DNA of 64,000 bases. It comes from Sophora flavescens. Its lineage: Eukaryota; Streptophyta; Magnoliopsida; Fabales; Fabaceae. Shown one piece after another: positions 23,301 through 33,958 of the stretch (the first letter of the stretch is position 1; every line of letters begins with the position of its first letter). Both the position numbers and the translations under genes were made by a program. A model generated the notes under the pieces. That model saw nothing but the letters and a program-made list of their open reading frames with translations. It did not search any database and had not been told where the DNA came from. The stretch spans positions 806,001 to 870,000 of the forward strand of contig JAUPTC010000019.1 in the NCBI GenBank assembly GCA_030762895.1, in the 5' to 3' direction.

Positions 23301-24797
23301 AGTCTTAATTAAAAGAATTAAGCATGGTCGTTAAGCTTTGTGCTTCGACAAGGAAAGATTATTACGACAAAGAAAACAAACGAGAATAAAAGTTTTTCTC
23401 ATGCATTCAATGGCAATTGTGTCATGTAAATGGCATTGAATCCAGAGTGGATCAATGTATATGACAGACGTGTCAGTTGGTGATGATCATTGAGGTCCGG
23501 AGTGGATCAATGTATCTTTTATAGGACTTTGTGTCCAAATTGATAGGACTTTGGGTCCAGATTGAATATATGTGCCGCTATTTCCTAACTGGAATGGGGG
23601 AATAATGTCATTGCTTTGCATAAGCATCCTAACGGGAATGGGGATGTGCACAATTGTGTCGTTGCTTTGCATGAGCATCCTAACGGGAATGGGGATGTGC
23701 ACAATTGTGTTAGGTGCTAGCATGAACATCCTATCGGGAATGGGGATGTGCACCATTGATTTTCTTGGGCATTGTTTTGTTCGTTTTTACAATGCGCCAT
23801 GTGCGAGCCTGATCAGCTTGAAACGAAACAGAAAGTTGTGGGATCTCCGAAGATTAGTTATCAAAATAGAGTTGAATATTGAAGTGTCATGCATTTTTAT
23901 AAAATGACGATGACTGCCGGGTATGATACCCTGTGAAATAAATCATTCTGTAATTTTAAGTTAATTTTATTATGTTGTGAATATTTGGTATTTGCTATTT
24001 GAGAGTCGTGTATGGGGTTGTCTTATTAAAACTCATATATTGGAAACTCACCCTTACAAACATATCAGGTTTATGTTAGACTAAGGTAGTACTTCGGTAC
24101 ACTAGTACGGATGAAGCAAAGGAATTCACTAAGTCGTTCGAGGACTTAACTACTAGATGCTTGAAGAGGTATGCGCCGGTGGAAATGTCACGAGGATAAT
24201 AATTCAGGATCTACATCAAGTACGTACTAGACTTTGATCGTGGAGACATCTTTATCGCCTCTCCGATTTCTTACCGATTTTATGGTAAATTAGGAGTTTA
24301 TATGTTTTGATACTTCCATAGTTCCGGAAGTAGAGGTATCCTCACCGGATATTTCGATAGGTTGGGAAGAACTAGGGTGGTCTTCCCAACAGTGATTATT
24401 AGTACTGACCAGCTATAGGACATTTGGTGTTTTATAAAGTAGTGGTACTTGGTTAGTCTGGACGTTTGACCATTGAAAGTCATTCTTTTGAGTTGTAATT
24501 CCATATTATCACTACGTTACAATTACGTCTTTATTTTCTTATGTTAAGTCTTTTGGAGATGACCTGTTATGTGAAGGTCTACGGGTAAAATTCTCAGGAT
24601 ACCTATTTATATTATGTTAATGGTGTTGGATTATATATATGGAGTAAAAGAAAAAGAAAAAAAAATTATCACTAATTTTGAAAGGGATTAATAACTAGAA
24701 AATTATATTTTCCGAAAGCAACCAGCAAAACTATTTTATTGAATGTATTTCCGCAATAAGTTACGTAAATGTAATAACCTGAAAATGGGGTGTCACA
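20314..24797 (+). repeat. Family B solo LTR (copy B1) inside the family A LTR
   Basis: Runs from TGTAACACCCCGATTTTC to GGGGTGTCACA (4484 bp) with no primer site and no internal region, so it is a solo LTR left by recombination. The flanks TTTGA (20309-20313) and TTTAA (24798-24802) are a target duplication with one change; the uninterrupted site is seen in the 3' LTR near 35757. It contains a donor-like GAGGTAAGGG at 22131 and a decayed version of the LTR frame found intact at 49388. Confidence 0.85.
23578..23760 (+). repeat. Minisatellite in family B LTR (copy B1)
   Basis: About three tandem units of 58-65 bp sharing CATCCTAACGGGAATGGGG and ATGTGCACAATTGTGT. The frames seen through it on both strands are by-products of the repeat. 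The corresponding part of copy B2 holds an unrelated tandem repeat. Confidence 0.75.
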
Positions 24798-26849
24798 TTT
24801 AAGAAGCCTGACAGTGGTCAGTGCACAACCGATTAATCAGATAAAAGCTTTAATAAACTGTGTAAATAATATTCAATGTTTTATGGGAAATGTTGGAATA
24901 TAATAGTGGTGGAAAATATTATTTTGGAAAAATGATGAGTTTTGAGAAATATCATTATTTTAATGATTTATTAGTGTAAAAGTAATTTATGAGTCACAAT
25001 GAGAGCAAAACCGTGAAAATATTTCTTTACTGCTAATTTTTATGTAAGAAAGTCTGCAATATTATAAAAAGTTATTTTATGAAATTAATTGTTGAAGATA
25101 AGTTAATTACGATTTTAGAAAATTGTTTAAGTGGAAAAAGCTAAGTTTTGGCTTAAAAGCTTTAAAAGTTTTAATTGACGGTAAATTTGGAAAAGTGTAG
25201 ATGGCAGGTATTTTGAAACGACTGTACATATTTTAAGTAAGTTAAAACCTCAAGCGACTCACCTTTATGAAAACTAAGCTTTAGTATTTAAAGGTTTTAT
25301 TGAAGAATTTCCAATTTGAAAAGAATTTCTGAAAAACCAAAAATAAATTCAACCGTGTTGAAAGTGCAGTTGAACTTAGTAACTGAGACGTCGGGGTACT
25401 AAGGTTCTGTGTTGTGATGGACTCGGGGTCATTTGGACTTTGAGGTCCTATACTGTATACATGGTGTATACCGTATTGAAACATTTGAAGATGTTTTCTA
25501 GTACCACTGGTGCATCGGTCGAGAGGTGTCGTGATTGAGCACTCGGACTGTGAGGTCCTGTGTTGTAATGAAAGTTTTAAAGGTGTTTTAAAACTATGTG
25601 AGTCGTAAGCCATTTTGAGCTTCGGCAAAGAAATATTGAACTCAAAGAAAAGAACGAAACAAAAGTGTTTTGCATGCATTTGGCAGACGTGCCCGCGGTT
25701 CGATGTATTAATTACCAGCGGCGTCAGGTAATTCTTACCGTGTTTTTCTCATGTGCCTAGTGAGGACATTTGAGACCCCATCTTCGTTGCTATTGGTGCC
25801 CTGAGTGTGGACAGTATGCAATGTGTTTGGCAGTGTGCCTGGCTTTGTGCCTGTGTGGATGGGAAGAGGCTGCGTGCCTAGTGGCTGCGTGCCAAGTTGG
25901 CCAGTGCGGCTATGGAGCCTGATCAACTCATTATGTGTTGGGATATCTCATGAGATTAGGACGAAATTAGAGGATGTATAGAAGTGTTCATGCATAGTTT
26001 TCCAATGTTGATGTTTGGGGTGTGAAACCCATTGATAAACTGTACGCTATAATATGGATGCTTATGTTGTTATGAATATGAAATTGTGCATGTGCCTTAT
26101 TTTGTGTCGCGCATTTAGTTATTGCGTTAAATCCATATATTGGCGTCTCACCCTTACAGATATATCAGGTTTCTTCTGGTTCGCTATCGTACCCTGGGTA
26201 CTTTAGTACAGATGGTGCAGAGGAGTCTCCCTAAGTCACTCAGAGACTTAGATCTGGTTATTTGATGAAGTATTTGATTTTGGAACGATCACATGAGTTT
26301 TCTCAAGAATAACTTTTAGAATGACCGGCTTAGGGTTTGAGACTTAGATTATTTTTCTATAGTATGTATGAGTATGGCTCAGAGAGCCTTTATTTTAAAA
26401 TGGAATGTTTATGGCTCGGAGAGCATATCTTTTGAATAAAAATCTAAGTTGTTCTTTTGGTATTGTACAGCTTATTGATATAACTATTTTTAGCATATTA
26501 CTGCCTGGTTGTATTTGAAGTAACTGGAATTCTGGAATGAAAATGTAATTATTTTAGCAGGTGTTCTTTTACCTAGGATGTCCAAATTACATAGGAGACT
26601 GTCGAAATTTTTGTAAAAATACTAGCTTTTATTCAAGTATATTCTTTAAATTAAATAGGCTTGTCAGGATAGGATAGTAAGTCTGTGCACCGATCACGGC
26701 TTAGGTATGGAGTCGTGACAAAATTTTTATACCCAATTTTAGACACTTATGTACTTATATAAATTATTTTCCGAAAGCACCAGCAAATTATCTTTTAATT
26801 TTATTTCCGCGTGTTTACAAAGTAATGCCCAAGGAGGGGTGTTACAAGG

Positions 26850-26861
26850 TGGTATCAGAGC
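26850..26861 (+). promoter_or_regulatory. Primer binding site of the family A element
   Basis: TGGTATCAGAGC, complementary to the 3' end of initiator tRNA-Met, three bases after the LTR end GTGTTACA. Confidence 0.9.
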
Positions 26862-27387
26862 TGGTCGAGTCTTTCGGGATCTTTGGGGAATAGGTCTGTT
26901 AAGTTTTTGTTGTGTGATCTCTGGTTGGTTCTTGATTGAATTGTTTCTGGTTGAAGCAATGTGTGTTGACGCACAAGTATATGTTTTCTTAAGGGTTTTC
27001 CAAGGGTTTTATGCCCTGGGAGACCGTAGATCTTGACTGTTACTTGGGTTCGGATATGACATTCGATTATCCTTGCGAATCGTGTCAGAGATTCGAAACA
27101 TTGTGCTTGTGTATAGGGTTTTTCCGGGAGTGTTCCCTGGAAATATTCTAGGTTTATGGTTAGCAAAGGACATTGATTTTAGATTGATCTTGTTTCTGGA
27201 TTCGATCAGATCTCTGTCGCTCTGTGTAGGATGTTGCCTACCATATTAAAATGAGTTGGACGACTCGATTCAACTGAAAGATCGGTGGTCTGAATCGTTT
27301 GTTTGACTGAGTGTTTTCCTTGTGAAGAACCAATGTTGTGTGAAGGCTCGTGCCACCGTCTAGATTTTTGACAACTCAGCAAAAGGA

Positions 27388-27620
27388 CGAATTATGAACA
27401 AGTATTCTCTGACTTGCGTAGTTCATTTGGTAAATCTATTTCGAGGAGTTGTCGTCTACTCAAGGATCGACTTGAAGATGAGTTATTACCAGATTGGAGT
27501 GATGACCTATCTAAGGTTTTGCGTCGTCAACTCGGTTTATGAAGAAAGATCAACTCTTTGCAAGTTTGATCGATTGATTAAGTTGTTCGAGATCGTACCC
27601 AATTCAAGGTGGTCATACTA
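27388..27620 (+). pseudogene. Degenerate Ty3/gypsy reverse transcriptase relic, first copy
   Basis: The plus frame reads MNKYSLTCVVHLVNLF, VVYSRIDLKMSYYQIGV and later STLCKFDRLIKLF. This corresponds to the first RT blocks of Tekay-type chromoviruses (NKYPLPRIDDL and FSKIDLRSGYHQIRV patterns), but the substitutions destroy them. It begins only about 540 bp after the primer site, where gag should be, so gag and protease have been lost. A second copy lies at 30805-31035. Confidence 0.6.
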
Positions 27621-28130
27621 AGCATGGCTAGAAAGGCTTGTTTGGTGGTTGGAACCAAGACGAATCGAGTGGATTTTCGATCTTGGGTGAGTGTCTTGTG
27701 ATTAAGGAACTCTTCATTGTACCCTTTGATTCTCTTGTATTTGTTAGTTGACATTTATTTCTCAAATCCTATGATTGTATTAGATAATCACAACGGTGAA
27801 GTTGGTATGTGTCAGACATATTTTCTAATTTTAATTTGCAGTCTGTCAGAACTTATGGATTAGTTTTGCTAATTCATAAATTTCCAGTTATTCATTTCTT
27901 TGGTTGTGAGAAGTCGTACCTGCACTTCTAAATAATCCTCGATGTATTAGACATTTGAGTGAATTGATTTAACGGAATCCATTGGTCTGGATACTTTCAC
28001 ATTTTGTTGAGAGAAGTGGTTATGACTATTTCTTGAGTTATAACACAGATAATTTCGTGATAGCAGAAGTTTCTTGGTGAAACTTAGTTTCATTGCTTCT
28101 ATTTTTGGTAGAGGTGAAAGTCATCATTTT

Positions 28131-29260
28131 TGTTGAGGGTAAAGAAATAATAAATATATATAAAAATAATAATCCAAAGTGTCGCACAAGAATCGTTTAA
28201 AGTCAAAAATATGAAAAAAAAAATCAGTCATAATGAGGGGGAGATGGAGGAATCCACTCATCCTCAGCGTCCGTACCACCGACGTCTGCTAGCTGGTCGT
28301 CCTCTGCAGTAGCAGCATCAGTAGCTGGCGGTGGAACTGGAGGAGTGGTAGCAGGCGGCACAACCGTCAGAGCATCTCCCTGAGCAACTGGAGTGTGGAT
28401 CCTCATCTGCTCCAACACCAACCGCAATGTCTGGCCTTGCTCGATGCTCGTTTGCATCAGCTGCTGGTGTGCCTGAGCCAACTGTGCAATCTGGTTCGCC
28501 ATCTGCTGCTCTCTCTCGCTCTTCTCCCGAAGCTCCGCGTTCAGCTGCGTGATGGTGTCCTGCATTTGGTTGAACTGCTCCTGAGGGACGGTATCGGCGT
28601 AGGAAGGAGCAGGCGTGCCGGATGATGAAGAGATAAACTCTCCTCCCAGGTGTCCGAGGCCATACACATGGCCCTTCTTCTTGTTCTCGCCCGACGACCT
28701 CCAAATAAATGGCATTATCGTCGACGGAGATAGGAGAGTCGGGCCCATCACCAGTCAACGCCTCATCTTGTGACTGTGAGGCACGTGATATGGCATCGTC
28801 CTTCTTCTCGTTGAAGCCCACCTACAAAGTATAGTTGAAGAGATTTAGTTAAAATTATATCCAATATTAACAGATCATTTATAATAAATTACAAGTAAAC
28901 ACTAAATTATTTTTTTCTTACAGCATAGTTATGGGCCTTGTCGTTGACCCATGTCCCCGACTTCAACTTCTTCGTCCTCTCCACCAACTCCATAGCAGTG
29001 GGGGCCCGCTGTTTCTGTGCTTTCTGCACAGAAAAATATAATCTTAAATTCATAAGAATAATTAAAAATGAAAACTAATTAATTAAATAGTATATTAAGT
29101 CAAAAGTTTAATGTATTACCATCTCGTCATAGTGGGCGGTGGCTGATTTAGACTTGTCGGTCCAAGCACATGCGCCACCATCAGAAGCTCGATTACGCCG
29201 AGCTGTGGCCTGGATCTCCTGGAACTTCTCAGTAGCCCAGTACTGGTCCAGCTGCCTCCT
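28131..29260 (-). mobile_element. Captured fragment of a CACTA (En/Spm) transposon
   Basis: 1130 bp with no counterpart in the other family A copies, lying exactly between two direct copies of the LTR-end/leader segment (25858-28130 and 29261-31544). The opposite strand carries transposase exons. No CACTA termini are present, so it did not arrive as an intact transposon. Confidence 0.75.
28224..29260 (-). pseudogene. Ptta/En/Spm-type plant transposase, three C-terminal exons
   Basis: Minus strand. Exon 29260-29120 reads RQLDQYWATEKFQEIQATAR and TDKSKSATAHYDEM, then a GT donor. Exon 29023-28922 reads QKQRAPTAMELVERTKKL and GTWVNDKAHNYA between an AG and GTAAGA. Exon 28821-28224 reads VGFNEKKDDAISRAS, then a one-base frameshift after LEVVG, then GHVYGLGHLGGEF and PSYADTVPQEQFNQMQDTI, a coiled-coil glutamine-rich stretch, a proline-rich acidic tail and stop at 28224. 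This order is the C-terminal half of the transposase family found in plant CACTA elements. The splice signals are preserved. The 5' exons are missing, cut at 29260. Confidence 0.8.
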
Positions 29261-30259
29261 GATGGGAAGAGGCTGCGTGGCTAGTGGCTGCGTGCCAAGT
29301 TAGCCAGTGTGGCTATGGAGCCTGATCAACTCATTATGTGTTGGGATATCTCATGAGATTAGGACGAAATTAGAGGATGTATAGCAGTGTTCATGCATAG
29401 TTTTCCAATGTTGATGTTTGGGGTGTGAAACCTATTGATAAACTGTACGCTATAATATGGATGCTTATGTTGTTATGAATATGAAATTGTGCATGTGCCT
29501 TCTTTTGTGTCGCGCATTTAGTTATTGCGTTAAATCCATATATTGGCGTCTCACCCTTACATATATATCAGGTTTCTTATGGTTCGCTATCGTACCCTGG
29601 GTACTTTAGTACAGATGGTACTGAGGAGTCTCCCTAAGTCACTCAAAGACTTAGATCTGGTTATTTGATGAAGTATTTGATTTTGGAACGATCACGTGAG
29701 TTTTCTCAAGAATAACTTTTAGAATGACCAGCTTAGGGTTTGAGACTTAGATTATTTTTCTATAGTATGTATGAGTATGGCTCAGAGAGCCTTTATTTTA
29801 AAATGGAATGTTTATGGCTCGGAGAGCATATCTTTTGAATAAAAATCTAAGTTGTTCTTTTGGTTTTGTACAGCTTATTGATATAACTATTTTTAGCATA
29901 TTACTGCCTGGTTGTATTTGGTGTAACTGGAATTCTGGAATGAAAATGTAATTATTTTAGCAGGTGTTCTTTTACCTGGGATGTCTGAATTACAGAGTCT
30001 CACAGAGGAGACTCTGTCGAAATTTTTGTAAAAATACTAGCTTTTATTGAAGCATATTCTTTAAATTAAATAGGCTTGTCAGGCTAGGATAGTAAGTCTG
30101 CACCGATCACGGCTTAGGTGTGGATTCGTGACAAAATTTTTATACCCAATTTCAGACACTTATGTACTTATATAAATTATTTTCCGAAAGCACCAGCAAA
30201 TTATCTTTTAATTTTATTTCCGCGTGTTTACAAAGTAATGCCCAAGGGGGTGTGTTACA
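29261..30259 (+). repeat. Duplicated 3' part of the family A LTR
   Basis: Begins GATGGGAAGAGGCTGCGTGG and parallels 25858-26846 to the LTR end GTGTTACA at 30259. It includes the TTTAGTACAG-ATG junction (ATG near 29614). Short differences (a 14-bp insertion with AGAGTCTCACAG near 29994) separate it from the first copy. Confidence 0.85.
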
Positions 30260-30262
30260 AGG

Positions 30263-30274
30263 TGGTATCAGAGC
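30263..30274 (+). promoter_or_regulatory. Second primer binding site in the family A element
   Basis: TGGTATCAGAGC after the duplicated LTR end, as at 26850. Confidence 0.85.
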
Positions 30275-30804
30275 TGGTCGAGTCTTTCGGGATCTTTGGG
30301 GAATAGGTCTGTTAAGTTTTTGTTGTGTGATCTCTAGTTGGTTCTTGATTGAATTGTTTCTGGTTGAAGCAATGTGTGATGACGCACAAGTATATGTTTT
30401 CTTAAGGGTTTTCCAAGGGTTTTATGTCCTGGGAGACCGTAGATCTTGAATGTTACTTGGGTTCGGATATGACATTCGATTATCCTTGCGAATCGTGTCA
30501 GACATTCGAAACATTGTGCTTGTGTATAGGGTTTTTTCGGGAGTGTTCCCTGGAAATATTCTAGGTTTTTGGTTAGCAAAGGACATTGATTTTAGATTGA
30601 TCTAGTTTCTGGATTCGATCAGATCTCTGTCGCTTTTGTGTAGGATGTTGCCTACCATGTTAAAACGAGTTGGATGACACGATTCAACTGAAAGATCGGT
30701 GGTCTGAATCGTTTGTTAGACTGAGTGTTTTCCTTGTGAAGAACCAATGTTGTGTGAAGGCTCGTGTCACCGTCTTGATTTCTGACAACTCAGCAAAAGG
30801 ACGA

Positions 30805-31035
30805 ATTATGAACAAGTATTCTCTGACTTGCGTAGTTCATTTGGTAAATCTATTTCGAGGAGTTGTCGTCTACTCAAGGATCGACTTGAAGATGAGTTAT
30901 TACCAGATTGGAGTGATGACCTATCTAAGGTTTTGCGTCATCAACTCGGTTTATGAAGAAAGATCAACTCTTTGCATGTTTGATCGATTGATTAAGTTGT
31001 TCGAGATCGTACCCAATTCAAGGTGGTCATACTAA
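30805..31035 (+). pseudogene. Degenerate Ty3/gypsy reverse transcriptase relic, second copy
   Basis: Duplicate of 27388-27620 with a few changes (for example LCMFDRLIK in place of LCKFDRLIK). The residue pattern NKYSL and YSRIDLKMSYYQIGV supports a chromovirus origin. No catalytic YVDD/FIDD box is found downstream. Confidence 0.6.
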
Positions 31036-31544
31036 GCTTGGCTAGAAAGGCTCGTTTGGTGGTTGGAACCAAGACGAATCGAGTGGATTTTCGATCTTGG
31101 GTGAGTGTCTTGTGATTAAGGAACTCTTCATTGTACCCTTTGATTCTCTTGTATTTGTCAGTTGACATTTATTTCTCAAATCCTATGATTATATTAGATA
31201 ATCACAACGGTGAAGTTGGTATGTGTCAGACATATTTTCTGATTTTAATTTGCAGTCTGTCAGAACTTATGGATTAGTTATGCTAATTCATAAATTTCCA
31301 GTTATTCATTTCTTTGGTTGTGAGAAGTCGTACCTGCACTTCTAAATAATCCTCGATGTATTAGACATTTGAGTGAATTGATTTAACGGAATCCATTGGT
31401 CTGGATACTTTCACATTTTGTTGAGAGAAGTGGTTATGACTATTTCTTGAGTTATAACACATATAATTTCGTGATAGCAGAAGTTTCTTGGTGAAACTTA
31501 GTTTCATTGCTTCTATTTTTGGTAGAGGTGAAAGTCATCATTTT

Positions 31545-33942
31545 GTAAATTCCTTGTACTAAGAATAAGAATTAATCCTCTTTGGATTAGACATTATTCA
31601 CCCTTTGATTCCTTAAATATGTTGGAAGATTCTTGTGGAGGAATGAACTTTATTAGATTCATATTTGTAAGTGTGTATTGATCATGCATTTTTACACCCA
31701 CGAACCTGATGGAAGGATCTTTTTCCATACTGGATGTTCCTGTATCCTTCAATTAGTGAAATTCTTTTCTATGCTTATGTGAAAGTGAAATCAAGAAAAA
31801 TTTCTTTTCTTGAGAAATTCTTTTATGATCACCAAGGTCTTGTCTTATTGCGGTTCGAACGTTCCTGTCGTCGTTGATCATCTTAGTTCTACGTATTCTC
31901 CAAATGTCGTCGATGTGTGACCTATCTCATCAGTCATGAGTTGGGTATCTCCACATCAAGATGTACAATTGAAACCTTCCTTGTTAAGATGTTGACATTC
32001 CTTCAATCCTTGTTATGAGTTTACTGAAGGCCTACACGAGTCTTGTTTGAATTCAAGTGAGCGTGGATCGAGTGGTGAAGTCTACACCTTCCTTACAAGT
32101 TAAGATCCACTATGCGGTGTTAGTGATCCGAATAAGGTATCAGAGGATTGTTCAGACTTTATGGAGTATCTTCAAGTGTTGTTTCAGATGAAAAATGAAA
32201 GTTTATCAACGTGTGTCAGTTAAGTTTACTTTAAGTGTTGAGGACTAAGTTGAAGCTACATCCAACTGATCATCCTCAGCGGGAAGGATAAGTAATGAGA
32301 TGACCTATCCTTAGCGGGTTAGTCGGGAGATAGTGTGGTACTTAATTTTTGTCATCTCTATGGTAGGACGAACCAGAGTTGATAGGAGTTTCGTTAATGT
32401 ATAGATGTGAATGGTACTGTGAGAACCCTTAAGTTCAACATCATTGAGTTAGATGATTTCAATGGATCTTATCATGATCGAGGCAGATACATCATTAAAG
32501 GAATTTAGAGTAGTGATCAATGTTTATGGTTAATGTTGACTTCGTGATTCCGAGGATTAACAGAAAAATATCTATAGTAGTTTTCCTTAAGCTGAATGGA
32601 AATAGTAAAGAGAAGTTCTTGAGTGAAACTAAGCTGTTAGAAAAGTTTAAGAATTATGATTTTGGATAATTCAAACTGAAGTGATTCCTTTTGGTTGTAG
32701 TTGCATGAAGGAATGTAATCGTATTCTTTAAGATTGAAATGAATGACTATGATATAATTTGGAGTGGTGGAATATGTTCAAAGGAAACTAAGACAACAAT
32801 TGTATACTTTGAGTTGAAGGTTGATGTATGATGGGGTAAAGTTAGTGTTGAACTTGATGTTCATCGTGAAGATAAGGTGTTGAAGAAGTTTTGCTAGCAG
32901 ACAAATTTTGAGGCAAGAAGTGATTAAGTTTTGATTGTGTCTTTTGAATGTAATAAGCTATGGTGAAATGTTTATAATCTTTGAGGTCTTATTCTAGTAA
33001 ATATATGGTTGACGATCCATAGTGGAAACTGGACATTTTAAATCCAAGATTGCCATTGGGAAGTGTCCACCGGGATTTCTTGGCTTTGTTTTGGTGCAAC
33101 TCCTAGGGGTAATGGCCTCAGAGAAACTCTGTTTTATAATCTCTTTTCTCGGTTGCGAATATATAAGATAAGGGCATATATGATACAAGCACTTCCTTGC
33201 ATAAGTGATAGAGCTATGTCTTCAGATGGAGGAATTGTTAGGAGTTGTGTATTTTCCTTGGACAATAGGGTAGATGTGCATGGGAAATTTCTTAAACCAG
33301 GGATACTGACGGGGCTTGAGAACCAAATTGAAAATGGGAGGCAAATGAAGGATATGAAATTGAAGTAGGCAAAAGATTCGAGAGGAATTAAGAAGAGAAC
33401 GGACTATGTTGGATGTGGTAAGATTCAATTTTAATAAGATTGAATTTCTTAGGTTTTTGGCGCAAAGTTTATCATGTGCAACTCAGGAAGGTTATGACGT
33501 TTCGATTGGAGACTTGAAAAGTGTGAATTTGACATGACTAGAAGAGTAGACTAAGCTCAAATGGACTAAGACTATGATTGCATCTCTTGAGTAGAAGGTT
33601 AATTGATGTTATGGTAAAGTTAGTGTTGGTTTTAATGTTAGTTGTGAAAGTTAGATATTGGAGAAAGTTTTCTAATGGATCTATATTGAGAAGTGAAGAG
33701 ATTAAGCGCTGATTTTGTTCTTTAAAGTGTAATAGATTAAGGTGAAATATCGAAGGAAGTGGGGATAATGCGGTAGTGAAAAATCTCGAGGATAAATAGA
33801 ATGGCATAAGAATCGATCCTGTTATAGAGTTATAGATGAAAGGAATGAAGTGACGAGAATACAAAGTAAGATTTTAGGGTTAAGGTGTGATTACAAAATC
33901 CTGTTTAGTTTTGAGTTACGAAATTTCGAGGACGAAATTTTT
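31545..33942 (+). other. Decayed internal region of the family A element
   Basis: About 2.4 kb with stops in all frames. Fragments resemble integrase and pol (for example a CATCCTCAG stretch near 32269 like the HPQTDGQ motif), but nothing can be assigned firmly. Two related blocks, 32820-32980 and 33600-33760 (GGTAAAGTTAGTGTTG, GAAGTGA.TAAG, TAAGGTGAAAT types), suggest an old internal duplication. Confidence 0.5.
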
Positions 33943-33958
33943 TTAAGAGGGGTAGTAA
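33893..33958 (+). promoter_or_regulatory. Pol tail and polypurine tract of the family A element
   Basis: The frame FELRNFEDEIFLRGVV ends at the LTR start. This is the hallmark end of Tekay/Del chromovirus polyproteins. The TTAAGAGGGGTAGTAA tract (33943-33958) is the expected primer for plus-strand synthesis. Confidence 0.75.

Larger units (their letters stand above)
18522..26846 (+). repeat. 5' LTR of the family A element, interrupted by a family B solo LTR
   Basis: Without the 4484-bp insert and its 5-bp duplication it is about 3836 bp, matching the 3846-bp 3' LTR. It carries a pyrimidine-rich and GC-rich leader (19020-19490), a donor-like GGTAAGGGGA at 20061, a GAGACGTCGG box (about 25385), GGAC/GTCC mini-palindromes and TTTAGTACAG directly before ATG at 26212. 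Confidence 0.85.

Noticed and set aside
23487..23907. Repetitive peptide frames on both strands (VHIPIPVRML and SILTGMGMCT repeats)
   Set aside because: They are readings through the minisatellite in the family B LTR, with no support outside the repeat.
26850..26861. tRNA gene fragment (TGGTATCAGAGC)
   Set aside because: It is a primer binding site directly after an LTR end; no cloverleaf around it.
26749..27036. 95-codon plus frame (also 30162-30449)
   Set aside because: It spans LTR end, primer site and leader; present in both duplicates only because the DNA is duplicated. No domain.
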